NCBI GenBank assembly: GCA_945910005.1
Contig: OX246739.1
Span: 39,389,625-39,453,624 of the forward strand
Direction of reading: 5' to 3'
Length of the DNA: 64,000 bases
Source: Isoperla grammatica
Taxonomy: Eukaryota > Arthropoda > Insecta > Plecoptera > Perlodidae
The first letter of the stretch is position 1. Each line of letters begins with the position of its first letter. The translations under genes and the position numbers were made by a program. This document shows, piece after piece, positions 52,134-62,104 of this stretch. Below the pieces are notes generated by a model that saw only the letters and a program-made list of their open reading frames with translations, was not told the DNA's origin and did no database searches.

Positions 52134-54256
52134 GTCGTGAAAGCCTCCAACAACGTAAAACCGTAATGTTTTTAGATATTTTACGTGTTGTGATGTGTGT
52201 GTGCTGGTCGGTATAACAATTGCAAATGTGAAAGTTATATCTGTCAAAGGAGCTATTAGGAGGATTACAAAGGTTTTGATTGGTGGTTTCCATGGAGAAA
52301 GCAAGTTATTTGACGAATAAGTTATAGGGATATTTTAATTCTGGGTCTTAGTGTCATCGTTTGATTTTGGAGGTACTTAAGATTCTTGTTTCAACCAATC
52401 AGACTGTTATTTCTTCCTAAGCTCCAATCATTGATAATATTAACTACGCTACTCCAAAATATAAGTGATCATGTATATGAACATAGCATTGTCTATAGAC
52501 GTACTTCCATTTATTATTTGGTTTCGCCTGTACCACATTCTTCATACATAATTTAAAAAAAATTATCAATATAAGTTTATCGTACTCTTTGACGGAGAAC
52601 ACCATTTTGTTTCGCATTGCCGACGTGTTTATGTGTGAACTATATTGCGTCTTGCTCTTACCCCTAGAAATACTAGATAACAAGTGTTAAGTCCATAAAT
52701 TTGGCCACGACATTACTAGAAACTTAATGGAACCACTGACATCCCTAGTTTTAGAAACCATCTTGAAATATTGCGCTTGTCTTTTGTCTTTTTCATATTT
52801 ATGTTTTACGATTTTCTCTCTCATACAAAGTTCATTAATATCACATCACTACGTTAAGGGACAGTTTTAGGTCGCCATATTATTTCGAGATCGTTATACA
52901 AAATTTAACTGCCGTCATATAAACTTCAAGTCTTTTAATCAACGTGTCGAGGACATTATTATAAAATCAACAGAGTTTTTAACATACCAACACAAACGAG
53001 GGGAGCGGAGAAGGAGGCCACTTCTAGACCAACACAAAATTAATTGCATTCGTTTTTGTCGCGGAAAATTCTCCCAAATATCCCTCCACTCACTGCCGCC
53101 AAAAACGAAGCAGCAAAAAAAACAAGGGAAATTCGTCGCGCAGTTTGAAAACACCAATGAATTCATCGATATATTATCTTTAAGCACTTCATTCAGTTTG
53201 AAGGGAGATGATAATAATAATAGCCCGAATATAGTTCAGAAAATACGCCTCAAAATAATAAAAGAAGAACGTTATATCCGCTGACATTTTAACGAAGTGC
53301 AAAGTTCATAACGAGGTATGAGGGTGTTTACACACAGAGTTGATATAAAATGAAAGCCAATTATTATTATTAACATCTAAGTTATGTTATCAACGTCACA
53401 ATGAGAGAAACATTGCGAGCGAAGAGGGGCTTATCTATTTGCGCTGCATGGTTAATACGGGTAGGTGAAACGAACATGAAGTAGCACACACAGATGGAGT
53501 TGATGACAAAACTCATCCGGGTACCGTGTGAACTAAACTGATGGAAACGTGTTCACCATTTAATCCAGGAATTTCTAGAATAAATTTACCTTTTAAAAAA
53601 AACATAAATATATACGTCCAAAGAAAGTAGAACCATATTGGAGAAAAAAATCATTTTGTTTACGCCCTATATTTTTTTTTATGTACTAGATTGCTTTCTA
53701 TATGATTCTATATTTTAAGAGTGCTCAAAACAAATAGTTTCGAAATAGTGAGAGTTTTGTTTTTTTTAGTATCTTAAAAATGATAAGTACCGAAATTGTG
53801 GAACAATGCAATAATATCTCAAATTATATAATTTGACCCAAACATATAGTTTTCCATTCTTTTTGACAATTATCTGTAGATGGCTGGTATCCCAATCATA
53901 AAATGTTGAAATTAGATATTATTGTCAAGATAAGAACAAACAAATTTATTACTACAAGCGTAGGAAACTCTTCTAGCAACAGGATCTTAGCTCAGCTTCT
54001 TTAAGTCAGTATCTATTTGTTATACACAAGACTGTACGTTGTTAGCTTCAAACTCCACTTTGACTAATTCCTTAATGCAAAGTGCATGACAGTTTAATTA
54101 AGTCTGTAAAATGCTTTGTTAAACCATAGAAATTCACGTCATTGTCTTGAGAGCATTCGTGTATTCTGAGTGGAGCGCTTGTTGATAAGAACTGACATCG
54201 TTGTGTTATGTATTACGCCTGCGTCTAGGTTCGAAGGAGCGACAGGGCGTCTTCAG

Positions 54257-54600
54257 TGCCTGAGCCACAGATCATGTCTCTTTGTACAGAATGATAGTTA
54301 TGTCTGAACCACAGATCATAATTATGATACCTGTGCATAACCACATATCATCAAATCTGTATATAAAGTTATGATACCTTTGCCTGAACAAAAGATTATG
54401 TGTCTTGGTACAGTTATGACAGCTATGCCTGAGCCATAGATCATAATTATGATACCTGTGCATAACCACATATCATCAAATCTGTATATACAGTTATGAT
54501 AGCTATGTCTGAGCCACAGATCATAATTATGAAACCTGTGCCTGAACCACAGATTATGTCTGTATATATGATAGCTATGCCTGAGCCACGGATAAACATA
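54257..54600. repeat. tandem array, ~40-bp units in ~125-bp higher-order repeats
   Basis: Repeated strings include cctgagccacagatcat, aattatgatacctgtgcata and accacatatcatcaaatctg. The longest identical blocks recur about 125 bases apart. Confidence 0.88.
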
Positions 54601-54604
54601 TCTA

Positions 54605-54860
54605 AGGCCTAGTATTATGAGTGACCGTTAAATATTTATTTAACCCACCGCTTACTTGTTTTCTTCAGAGCAACCACGCTTCTTATTGGTGGTTGCCGTG
54701 GAGAAAACAAGATAGTGACGGTCTAGATATTTAGCGGACAGATATGTCTGGTATTATAAACTTCGGATAAATATTTACTGAGATTCTAACTTGTTTTCAC
54801 TATGGCAACTATGCTTCCCATTGGGTGTTGCCATGGTGAAAACAACTTAGTTGCCTACTA
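54605..54860. repeat. two related foldback segments (cttgttttc...gaaaacaag)
   Basis: Each segment has an arm cttgttttcttcagagcaac or cttgttttcactatggcaac. The partners are ggttgccgtggagaaaacaa and tgttgccatggtgaaaacaa. Both are preceded by a similar agtattatgagtgacc / ggtattataaacttcgg block. A related half lies near 52275-52305. This is probably a decayed MITE family in tandem. Confidence 0.7.
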
Positions 54861-55519
54861 AACCTACGTAGTGTACTACATTCCCCCTACGTTATCTAGT
54901 TCATTAGTGTTCAAGATTTCAGACGAAAGCAGGAGCACCGTCGGGAAATATGTTTCCCTTAAATTTTGTAAATGTGAAGATTAGTTTAAATCCCACTTAT
55001 CATTTACATATTTATGTTGTTTCGTCACTTACAATAATTCGAGCTTAATTATCCAGCTGTTTAACTTCAGTGAGTGTGCCACGTATAGCGAGCTTTCATA
55101 AATCCTACAGCGGGCATTGGTTTTCAGTACTTTGCATTCAGTTTACGTTCATTCATGGATCTATATGAAAAAAAGGTTTTCTCTAAGCTATAAATGTAAA
55201 TCAAAATACGATTATTTTATTTTTGAAATGTGATTATATATAAATGCGTTGATCAACTTGGTTGCTTATTATTCATATGAGTGGACCTAAGGGTATAGAT
55301 ATTCGTCGTATTTATGAGCAAAATGCTATATAGTCAGCTTATACGTGCGCATGGTCGCATCTAGCAAGTTGAGCGTTAATACATTCAGTTCAAATACTGA
55401 ATTATTAACATAAAATTTCTAAAACCGAGTATTCAAACATGATTTAATTAATGTACTAGAAGCTACACATAGGGCTGAATGAACGCACCTGAAATAATTA
55501 CACTGCATCTGGTTTCCAT

Positions 55520-55668
55520 ATGCTTAGTATATCATCTGAGAGCATACATACATGAGTTAGTATATCATCTTAGAGCATACACACACACATGCTTTGTATA
55601 TTATCTGAAAGCATACACACATGCTTAGTATATCATCTCAGAGCATTACACACATGCTTTAAGTATAT
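55520..55668. repeat. short tandem array, ~40-bp unit
   Basis: Four imperfect units of the type cttagtatatcatctgagag followed by catacacacatg. Confidence 0.88.
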
Positions 55669-56623
55669 CGTCCGATCACGTTGTCCTAGTATAGGGAGGG
55701 TGTCCGCTGTCCTAACTCAAAGGCAGTGACAGTTACTTCACTCAATGCTCTAACCTTGATAGAATTCGTGTATATATATATATTAACGATATCAAGTTAC
55801 ATATTGCATGGCATTACATAAATAAGTATATGCAAAATATACGTCAGCGGTAGAAACCATTTGTAGAGTTACATTGCACTGCTTTAATTTATTTACGGCA
55901 CGCCACAATGAATCGAAATCAATCATTTACATTTCAATAATTCAATATATTACATGTTTATTATTTGTAAGTTAAGTCAGAATATACAAATCTGCATATG
56001 TTTTCTATAATCGGTTCCCATACATTTTTCCATAGAGTAAAAAAAAAACTTACCGAAATATCTAACAATCTGTCGAAACGTAGAATATTTGTGAAATATA
56101 CAAATATTTTGTGTTGTAATATGCAACATTAAAATATGTATTAAAACATTCATTTTATTGAATGTAAAATATCGGTGCACAACTAAGTATTGATACAAGT
56201 TTAATGCGTCTACGTAAACAGACGCCGTCTACCCTTCGTGTCCCAGATATGCAAACATTGGCGTTGGAACACACTCCTTGCAATACGCGTATCCATTTTT
56301 TAGATAACTCTAAGCCGGTCTTTATCAAGCTCTTTGGATGGTGTTTCAAGCCATACAGTAGCAAGTCATCAGTATAAGCTTCCTGTAAAGAACGTTATCA
56401 AAATCCTACGCGTACCAAATCAAAAAAGTTGTGAGGGGCTGCAGGGGAGTGATCGGGGGGGGGGGATAAGCCCACAATATACCCTTTGTGTTGCACTTTC
56501 TGCCTCCGATACTTCATGTTAATAAATTGAGTTTATTTGCCGTCACATCACCATCCCTATATCACCACCACATCACAATCACCATTTCCATTTCATCACC
56601 GTTAATCACTCTCACCAAATTAC

Positions 56624-56868
56624 CTGGGCCCAGGTTCACAAAAGTGCCCAAGTGCTAAGACGTCCTAGTTTAGGCAACTCTTAGTGATACAAATCACACA
56701 TAAGTCGTTCTGCAATGTCATAAAGATAAAATATAGTAAAATATCAACAAATTAACTAATATTTAATTTGTGAATATGTAGTAATAACCAGAGATGATTT
56801 ATCTTGACTTGTCAAGCTATGACTTTCCTAACTTAGAACAACTAAGGCATCTTTGTGAATCCAGGCTC
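56624..56868. mobile_element. palindromic MITE (GGGCCnnGATTCACAAAG family), copy 2
   Basis: Begins cctgggcccaggttcacaaa and ends ctttgtgaatccaggctca. The internal ctaagacgtcctagtttagg matches the reverse complement of the right half of the copy at 44519-44776, so the two copies lie in opposite orientation. It is non-coding. Confidence 0.88.
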
Positions 56869-57192
56869 ATGGAGTCTAGAGTCTAGACTATTATATAAGA
56901 TATATTAGGCAATACTAGCAATTCTACTGCAACAATGAAAATAAATTTGTTTAGTTAATGGACGTCACAGATAAAGAACAAATCAATATAGCACGTGTGG
57001 GAAAACGAAAGATGTGACTGTAATAAATATATTAACAGCAATTGCCCTTTGATCTAGTTGGTGACGTCAGCTGCACGATCCAGTCAATTCAAGAACGATA
57101 AAGCTTTCCTCCATCATTATTTATTCATTAGATTTCTTATTATGAGTGTTGAAGGCATTTCATGTAAAGATCAATAGTGGTTGTGAGGTTTG

Positions 57193-57297
57193 ATCATCGA
57201 CTGGGCCAAGGCTTTCGACCGGGTCCCTCACAAGCGCTTCCTGGCAAAACGGCAACGGTACAACATCTCCGGTTACAAGTTGTTAAGTTATGTTTGA
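57193..57297 (+). pseudogene. non-LTR retrotransposon reverse-transcriptase fragment
   Basis: One frame reads DWAKAFDRVPHKRFLAKRQ then RYNISGYKLLSYV and a stop. DxxKAFDRVPH...L...Y.ISG is the conserved motif around the first catalytic Asp of LINE-type reverse transcriptases. Only about 33 codons remain, with no endonuclease or YxDD part nearby. It is therefore a dead 5'- and 3'-truncated copy. The clade (Jockey, CR1, RTE and so on) cannot be assigned from so little. It directly abuts the tandem array that follows. Confidence 0.8.
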
Positions 57298-57770
57298 GAA
57301 CTTATTCTGGCCGTGGATGTATCACAACAAAAGACTCGTGACAGTGGATCGTGTTACGAGAACTTATACCCGTCCGCGGTTGTTCAGTCACAACAAGATA
57401 CCCAAGGTACAAGGGTGTGTTATGAGAGCTTATACCCTCTCCACGAGTGTACAGTCACAGTCACAACAAAAGACACAATGCAGTGAATCGTGTTACGAGA
57501 ACTTATACCCATCCGCGGTTGTACGGTCACAACAAGATACCCAAGGTACAAGGGTGTGTTATGAGAGCTTATATCCTCTCCACGGGTGTACAGTCACAGT
57601 CACAACAAAAGACACAATGCAGGGAATCGTGGTACGAGAACTTATACCCGTCCGCGGTTGTACAGTCACAACAAGGAACACAAGGCAGCGGTGTGTTATG
57701 AGAGCTTACCCTGTCCCCGAGTGTACAGTCACAACAAAAGACACAAGGCAGTGGATCGTGTGCGCAGATA
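57298..57770. repeat. ~140-bp tandem array, about 3.3 units
   Basis: Units of about 140 bases start at ggatcgtgttacgagaac (57345), with repeats near 57485, 57624 and 57752. Each unit is itself built of two similar halves sharing cagtcacaacaa. The 185- and 84-codon frames spanning it are repeat-derived. Confidence 0.92.
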
Positions 57771-58830
57771 ACTCTTTCCGTGTTGCGGGAATGCCAACGC
57801 AACAAAACCATGTTGCATATTTAATGAGTGTTAGTGGACGAAAATAGCCGGTCGTGATTGCGCTCAATCTGAGGACATTTCGCCGCGTTATCTGAGGTTG
57901 TAACGTGGCACGGCATTCTTGGTTATGCGCGCGCTTAGAAGTGAGCAGTTCCTTCATGGCAGGCTGAAGCACGGCTGCATAGGTACTCCAGTTTTGACGT
58001 GGGCACGGCACACGGAATAATGTCTTAACTTTGAACGACCTTTCATCATTATAAACTATGGTACACATAATACAATGAAGGAGGTTGAGAGTAAGAGTTT
58101 TGTTTACAAAGTTGTGCAGAAGAATATTTTGTATATACAGTTTGACTATATTTGGATAATTTATGAGTAGGCTAGTTGCAAATGGGTTGAGGTGAAACAA
58201 TGTTTCCATTGCGCTCATTCTTCAATCGTTATACATATTGTCGGCCCGAGACAATTAACCCTATACCTACAGATGCGTTGTGTTGCTGTGTTCAACATCA
58301 CTAGCGTCAATTTGAATGAGTCAAGTCACTGTTTCGTTTGGAATCGAAAACCGATCTTCGCTTAACAATTTGTTTGGTTTTGTGGTAAATAACATAAGAA
58401 AAACAAGATTGTACAAAATTAATGTATTCCTTTATATTGTACATTCTACCCTAGCGATTATTGTGTGTTGCATTGGGGAAAAGAAGGTTTTGTTAAAAGC
58501 ATGATATTATATAGTAATTAACTATTCTACCCACTGCTCACTTGTTTTTCGGCATATAAGTAGGTACCAAAGTCAAAGGAATGAACCAATTATTTGATTG
58601 ATTCAGGAATTAATAATTCAGCTGAGCAGCACAAAAAGTCCGACTTGAATTCCAAATTGATGGCAATAACACTATTTGTGAACTCGCGTGTTATAAACAT
58701 GATCTTGTTGATTTTACTCATATTTCACGGTACTGCCGTGAAGTCAACCATGTTGACTTTGTGACGTTTGTGTGTGTGTCTGTATTCCAATTTGTATTTA
58801 TATTCTTTCACTGTTGTTTGTTGATCTCCT

Positions 58831-58876
58831 TCACTCTCTCTCTCTATCCTTCTCACTCTCTCTCTCTGTCTCTCTT
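58831..58876. repeat. CT-rich microsatellite
   Basis: Interrupted ct dinucleotide runs. Confidence 0.9.
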
Positions 58877-59720
58877 TTCATACTTACATTACTTATCCAT
58901 ATATTTCTACATAAGTACAGAATATATCAATAATGGTTATATGTTTCGTGATTCTGTTGCATAAGTTATTTTATTTGCAATATTGTGTGTTTAGTTTATC
59001 ATATTATAGCTATATAGTTTATCTTAGTCGAATATACTTGTAAGCAAGAAGGCGGGAAAAACGGAAGATAAGGCTTTACTGGTTTTAAATCCCGCCTTAA
59101 TAAATACCTTAAAACAATCAATCCCTCCATCTATCTTTACACATTTGTCTGTGTCTTGCTACAGTATAGGCCGTAATCGGCTTGGCTGGTTTTCTTGATC
59201 ACGATTGCGAATGCCCAGTGCACACACATAATGAAATACATAAACAAAATATGTTTGTTCATCTTTGCCCTCAAGTAAAAGGCCGATAATTAAGTTACAC
59301 GTATAGATGTTACCTCATTTTCCCCGTTACAGGGCGGATACTAAATGTATACAGTAGTGTTTGCAAATTTTGTGATGGAATAACAACAAACGAATTATAT
59401 ACAATAGCCTCGCTGTTGTGTTTGCTTCATGTACGTTAGATAAGTACAGCTGTATAGTGTGTAGCAGGTATGATCTAGTGGTAATTACAGTGTAGGCTAA
59501 GAAAGGGGTTTCTTTACGCCAGCTGGTTATTGAGTATTGCTGTAGTTTGGTGTGAAAGGTGTGATCTAGTAGAGAGAGATGGTTACAAAGTAGATTGTTA
59601 GTTTCCTGTGCGCTATAGTTGAGTAATGCTGCAGTGTCGAGGTAGTGAGAGAGAGCGTAGCTTGCTGTGTCGCCTGCCGCAGTTTGTCGTGGACCAGCTG
59701 ACGTCACCTCTTGTTCTCAG

Positions 59721-59844
59721 GAGGGGACCGGCCAATGGGTGTCGCTGGAAGCTGAGCTGGTGATGCGGGACGGCGAGGTGGTAGGGACAAAGAACCCTAC
59801 TGGTCATTCGCTTCTCGTGGACTGCCGCTTCGAGCTCCCATTTG
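59721..59844 (+). CDS. unc-13: unc-13 exon, end of C2A domain
   Basis: This 124-nt exon reads [29 protein letters not shown] and [12 protein letters not shown], then ends with a single G in phase 1. UNC13 C2A ends with a conserved leucine-rich strand and RFELPF or HFELPL, which is what is seen. The acceptor is cacctcttgttctcag, with a good pyrimidine tract, and the donor is TTTG|GTAAGA. Reading past the donor gives an in-frame extension of about 28 codons to a stop near 59930. This is intron read-through, because the family continues after this point. The exon lies about 14.5 kb downstream of its partner and is a GC-rich island in AT-rich intron. Confidence 0.96.
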
Positions 59845-62008
59845 GTAAGACATCGCTTTCAGCCTATACTTGCTGCAAGACTCGGGATCTGTTGGTACCA
59901 TTGCGTTTCTGTTCTTTCAATAGTTGCTAATGAGTGATACATTCACGAGGTCAGTTCATTTTCTAATGAATGCCGCTTTGTTCTAATAATTTTTAATTAT
60001 TTTTAATTACTATTTTTAGGTATTGAAATGTGTTGGCTGTTGGCTGATCTCCCTGTCAAATATACAAATTTAAAATACCGACATTTCTTCTATTGAAACA
60101 ATGCCACATTCATGATAGAGAAACGTGGATGAAACATAAAAGTATTTTCTTGCAACTACTTACTTAAAGAATAGAAAGGTAAAGGTTAACTTCGGATCTC
60201 GAACTAACACATCTCTTTTCAGAGTAAGCTACACACCAGCTAGCAAACAGCCATGTGGGTGATATATCTCAGGGTAACGCCCCCTTTCTTTCCATCGTGA
60301 TGCTCACTTGTCATTCCAAAGTTACTTTCCTTTAAACCAGTGTAGAGTAATATCAAGTAGTCGTCCATAACATCCACTTCAGTGTAAACAAATATTTAGC
60401 CATTTTGAACAACACTGTATATCTGTATTTTTACAAAATGAATAATATAATGCATTCTTGATCGTCAATTTACCGTTTATTATGCCATACATTCTCGATT
60501 GTAAGATTTTCGCGAGATAAGAAGTAGTTCACTTATTGTTTGACGTTGTATTCGTTTGCCAGACTATTGGATTCATTTTGAATTGTGTTTATTATTTAAA
60601 TAACAATTGACGCGGAGAAAATTTAGTTTACATATTGTGTACGTATTTATAAAGATAAATCATAAATATTTCATAAAGAGCAAAATCAAAATTGTTTCGA
60701 TCACAAACTTAATTGTACGTTTAGTTTGTACATATATTTCTAAGTAACATTGTAGCGTAGGACTACTGCAAGTACCTCACAGCACAGGCTATGAAAACGA
60801 GCCTTCGTATGTATATCAAACTTTATCTGGTCGCTCTGGTTAGTGTATCATACATTGAACATGTGTAGAGATGTACATACTAAATGTTCTATTCAATTTT
60901 AGATTGTAGATTGCAGCATAATATTGTATTTTGGAATTTGGTGTTCTATTCTCACTTATAATCAGTCGTAGATTCAAATACAAAATTGTTATCAAAATAA
61001 TATAATGTAATTCGCATTTATAAAAGCTTCAGTGCATTCATTGCATGTATGTTTATTCGGCACTTTAGAGTCTGAGTTACGAACAATTATATATGAATAT
61101 GTTTTTACACCAACCATTAACTGAACTCTTATTTATACAGAATTCCAAATATTTGATACGAACAATTTTGTTATGTGTAGCCTAAGCAGTATCATTGCAC
61201 TTAAGTACTGAGATCCACAGAGGGTTTTGTGATTTTCGTTCTGAAATAGGCCTATATGTTTTATTTTCATGACAATATATTAGGGACCGTTTTGGTCTTC
61301 GTCGTTTTTCAAGGTAAGTATAAAGTGTATAGTTTGATGTCCTTTGTCTACAGATACCATCTTGCATTTGTTGATATTGTGCTTCTCCTGATTACCTAGT
61401 TTGATTTAGAAGGCACCTTGTTGCAAAGTATCCCTGAAACATGAGCTGTAGGCCTATAGGATGTACAAAACGTAGGGTTGCCCTTCCATGTCAGAATCAT
61501 TAGAGCTTTTTGGCCAACATATTGTTTGCGCACCAGTTATGTTATGTTGAGCTAAGCCCGTATCACACTAGGATTGCAATTGTCAATTGCAATCGTAGAG
61601 AGTTGGCGATTAACGACGCATGCGCAGTAGCTCAGTTGGGACAGTCGACGCCTGCAATCTTTTTTTTGAGAACGAGATCTAAAATAAAATTACGAATTGC
61701 AATCCGAGTCACGTGAACCAATCAGGAACGAGAATGGTTAAATTCGTACAGAGCACTATCACAACGTTACAACTATACGTTCGTTCATGCAAACATGATG
61801 CCAATCATGCAATTTTTTATTTTTTGTGTTTAAACGTTTTCTTTTTATTTAAAACTATTGTACTTTTTGCGAGTTGGGGCTTGTCAGCGGGTAGACTGTG
61901 ATTGGAGAGTTGTAGAGCGCAATTGTAATTGTGCGTCCAGTGTGATACGGCCTTGAGACATGCAGACATCTAGCGAACGGCAACCCTAGTTGAGAGTGGG
62001 GTTTACAG
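59845..62008 (+). other. probable unc-13 intron (2.2 kb)
   Basis: AT-rich and without other exons. Its last 450 bases are mostly the transposon at 61553-61954. Confidence 0.5.
61553..61954. mobile_element. DNA transposon/MITE with GGCCGTATCACACT inverted ends (~400 bp)
   Basis: The left end aagcccgtatcacactagga and the right end tccagtgtgatacggcctt are inverted partners. Inside each lie attgcaattgtcaattgc and caattgtaattgtgcg. Overlapping plus-strand frames at 61510-61901 show no transposase motif. The family is not recognised, and the duplicated target cannot be read securely. Confidence 0.8.
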
Positions 62009-62104
62009 GGCGGTGCGACCCTCCCTCCATGAGGTGGGACTCCCTCGAGAGCGACCTATTGCGCCTGCGTCAACTGCGCGAGGCTCGGTGTGACCTCAGG
62101 TCAG
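62009..62104 (+). CDS. unc-13: probable next unc-13 exon, charged helical linker after C2A
   Basis: This is a GC-rich 96-nt segment between tttacag and TCAG|GTAGGA. In the one frame that fits, two bases complete the G left by the exon at 59721 to give Gly. The peptide reads RCDPPSMRWDSLESDLL and RLRQLREARCDLRS, leaving one base, so the exon is phase 1 to phase 1. The peptide is charged and leucine-spaced, as expected of a coiled-coil-prone segment. UNC13 proteins have a variable linker with a short helix after C2A, so the position is reasonable. Against it, the pyrimidine tract is weak and I do not recognise the sequence. A palindromic transposon ends about 55 bases upstream. It could instead be an alternatively used exon or a chance frame. 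Confidence 0.42.

Larger units (their letters stand above)
45253..59720 (+). other. unc-13 intron (~14.5 kb)
   Basis: Joins exons that are adjacent in the family (SNE then EGTGQW), so no constitutive exon is missing. It is rich in MITEs (48360-48638, 51938-52133, 56624-56868), tandem arrays (48701-48921, 54257-54600, 55520-55668, 57298-57770) and a reverse-transcriptase fossil. No second gene is evident. Confidence 0.85.
30044..62104 (+). other. unc-13: unc-13 (Munc13) gene, partial: exons of the N-terminal C2A region
   Basis: This is the span of recognised exons of an UNC13-family gene, a presynaptic active-zone protein that primes synaptic vesicles by opening syntaxin. The N-terminal C2A domain is known to homodimerise and to bind the zinc finger of RIM. 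Exons 30044-30073, 43306-43408, 45135-45252 and 59721-59844 have GT/AG borders. Their phases match at every junction (1, 2, 0 and a final phase 1), giving one continuous C2 domain. Introns are about 13.2, 1.7 and 14.5 kb, then 2.2 kb to a possible fifth exon. The ATG exon and everything after C2A (C1, C2B, MUN, C2C) are not seen, so the gene is open at both ends. Family identity rests on remembered motifs such as NTYVTLK, WEQDF, IEVWSKGM and RFELPF, not on a database search. Confidence 0.93.

Noticed and set aside
57706..58218. 170-codon minus-strand frame
   Set aside because: Overlaps the tandem array and shows no domain or motif. It is probably a chance frame.
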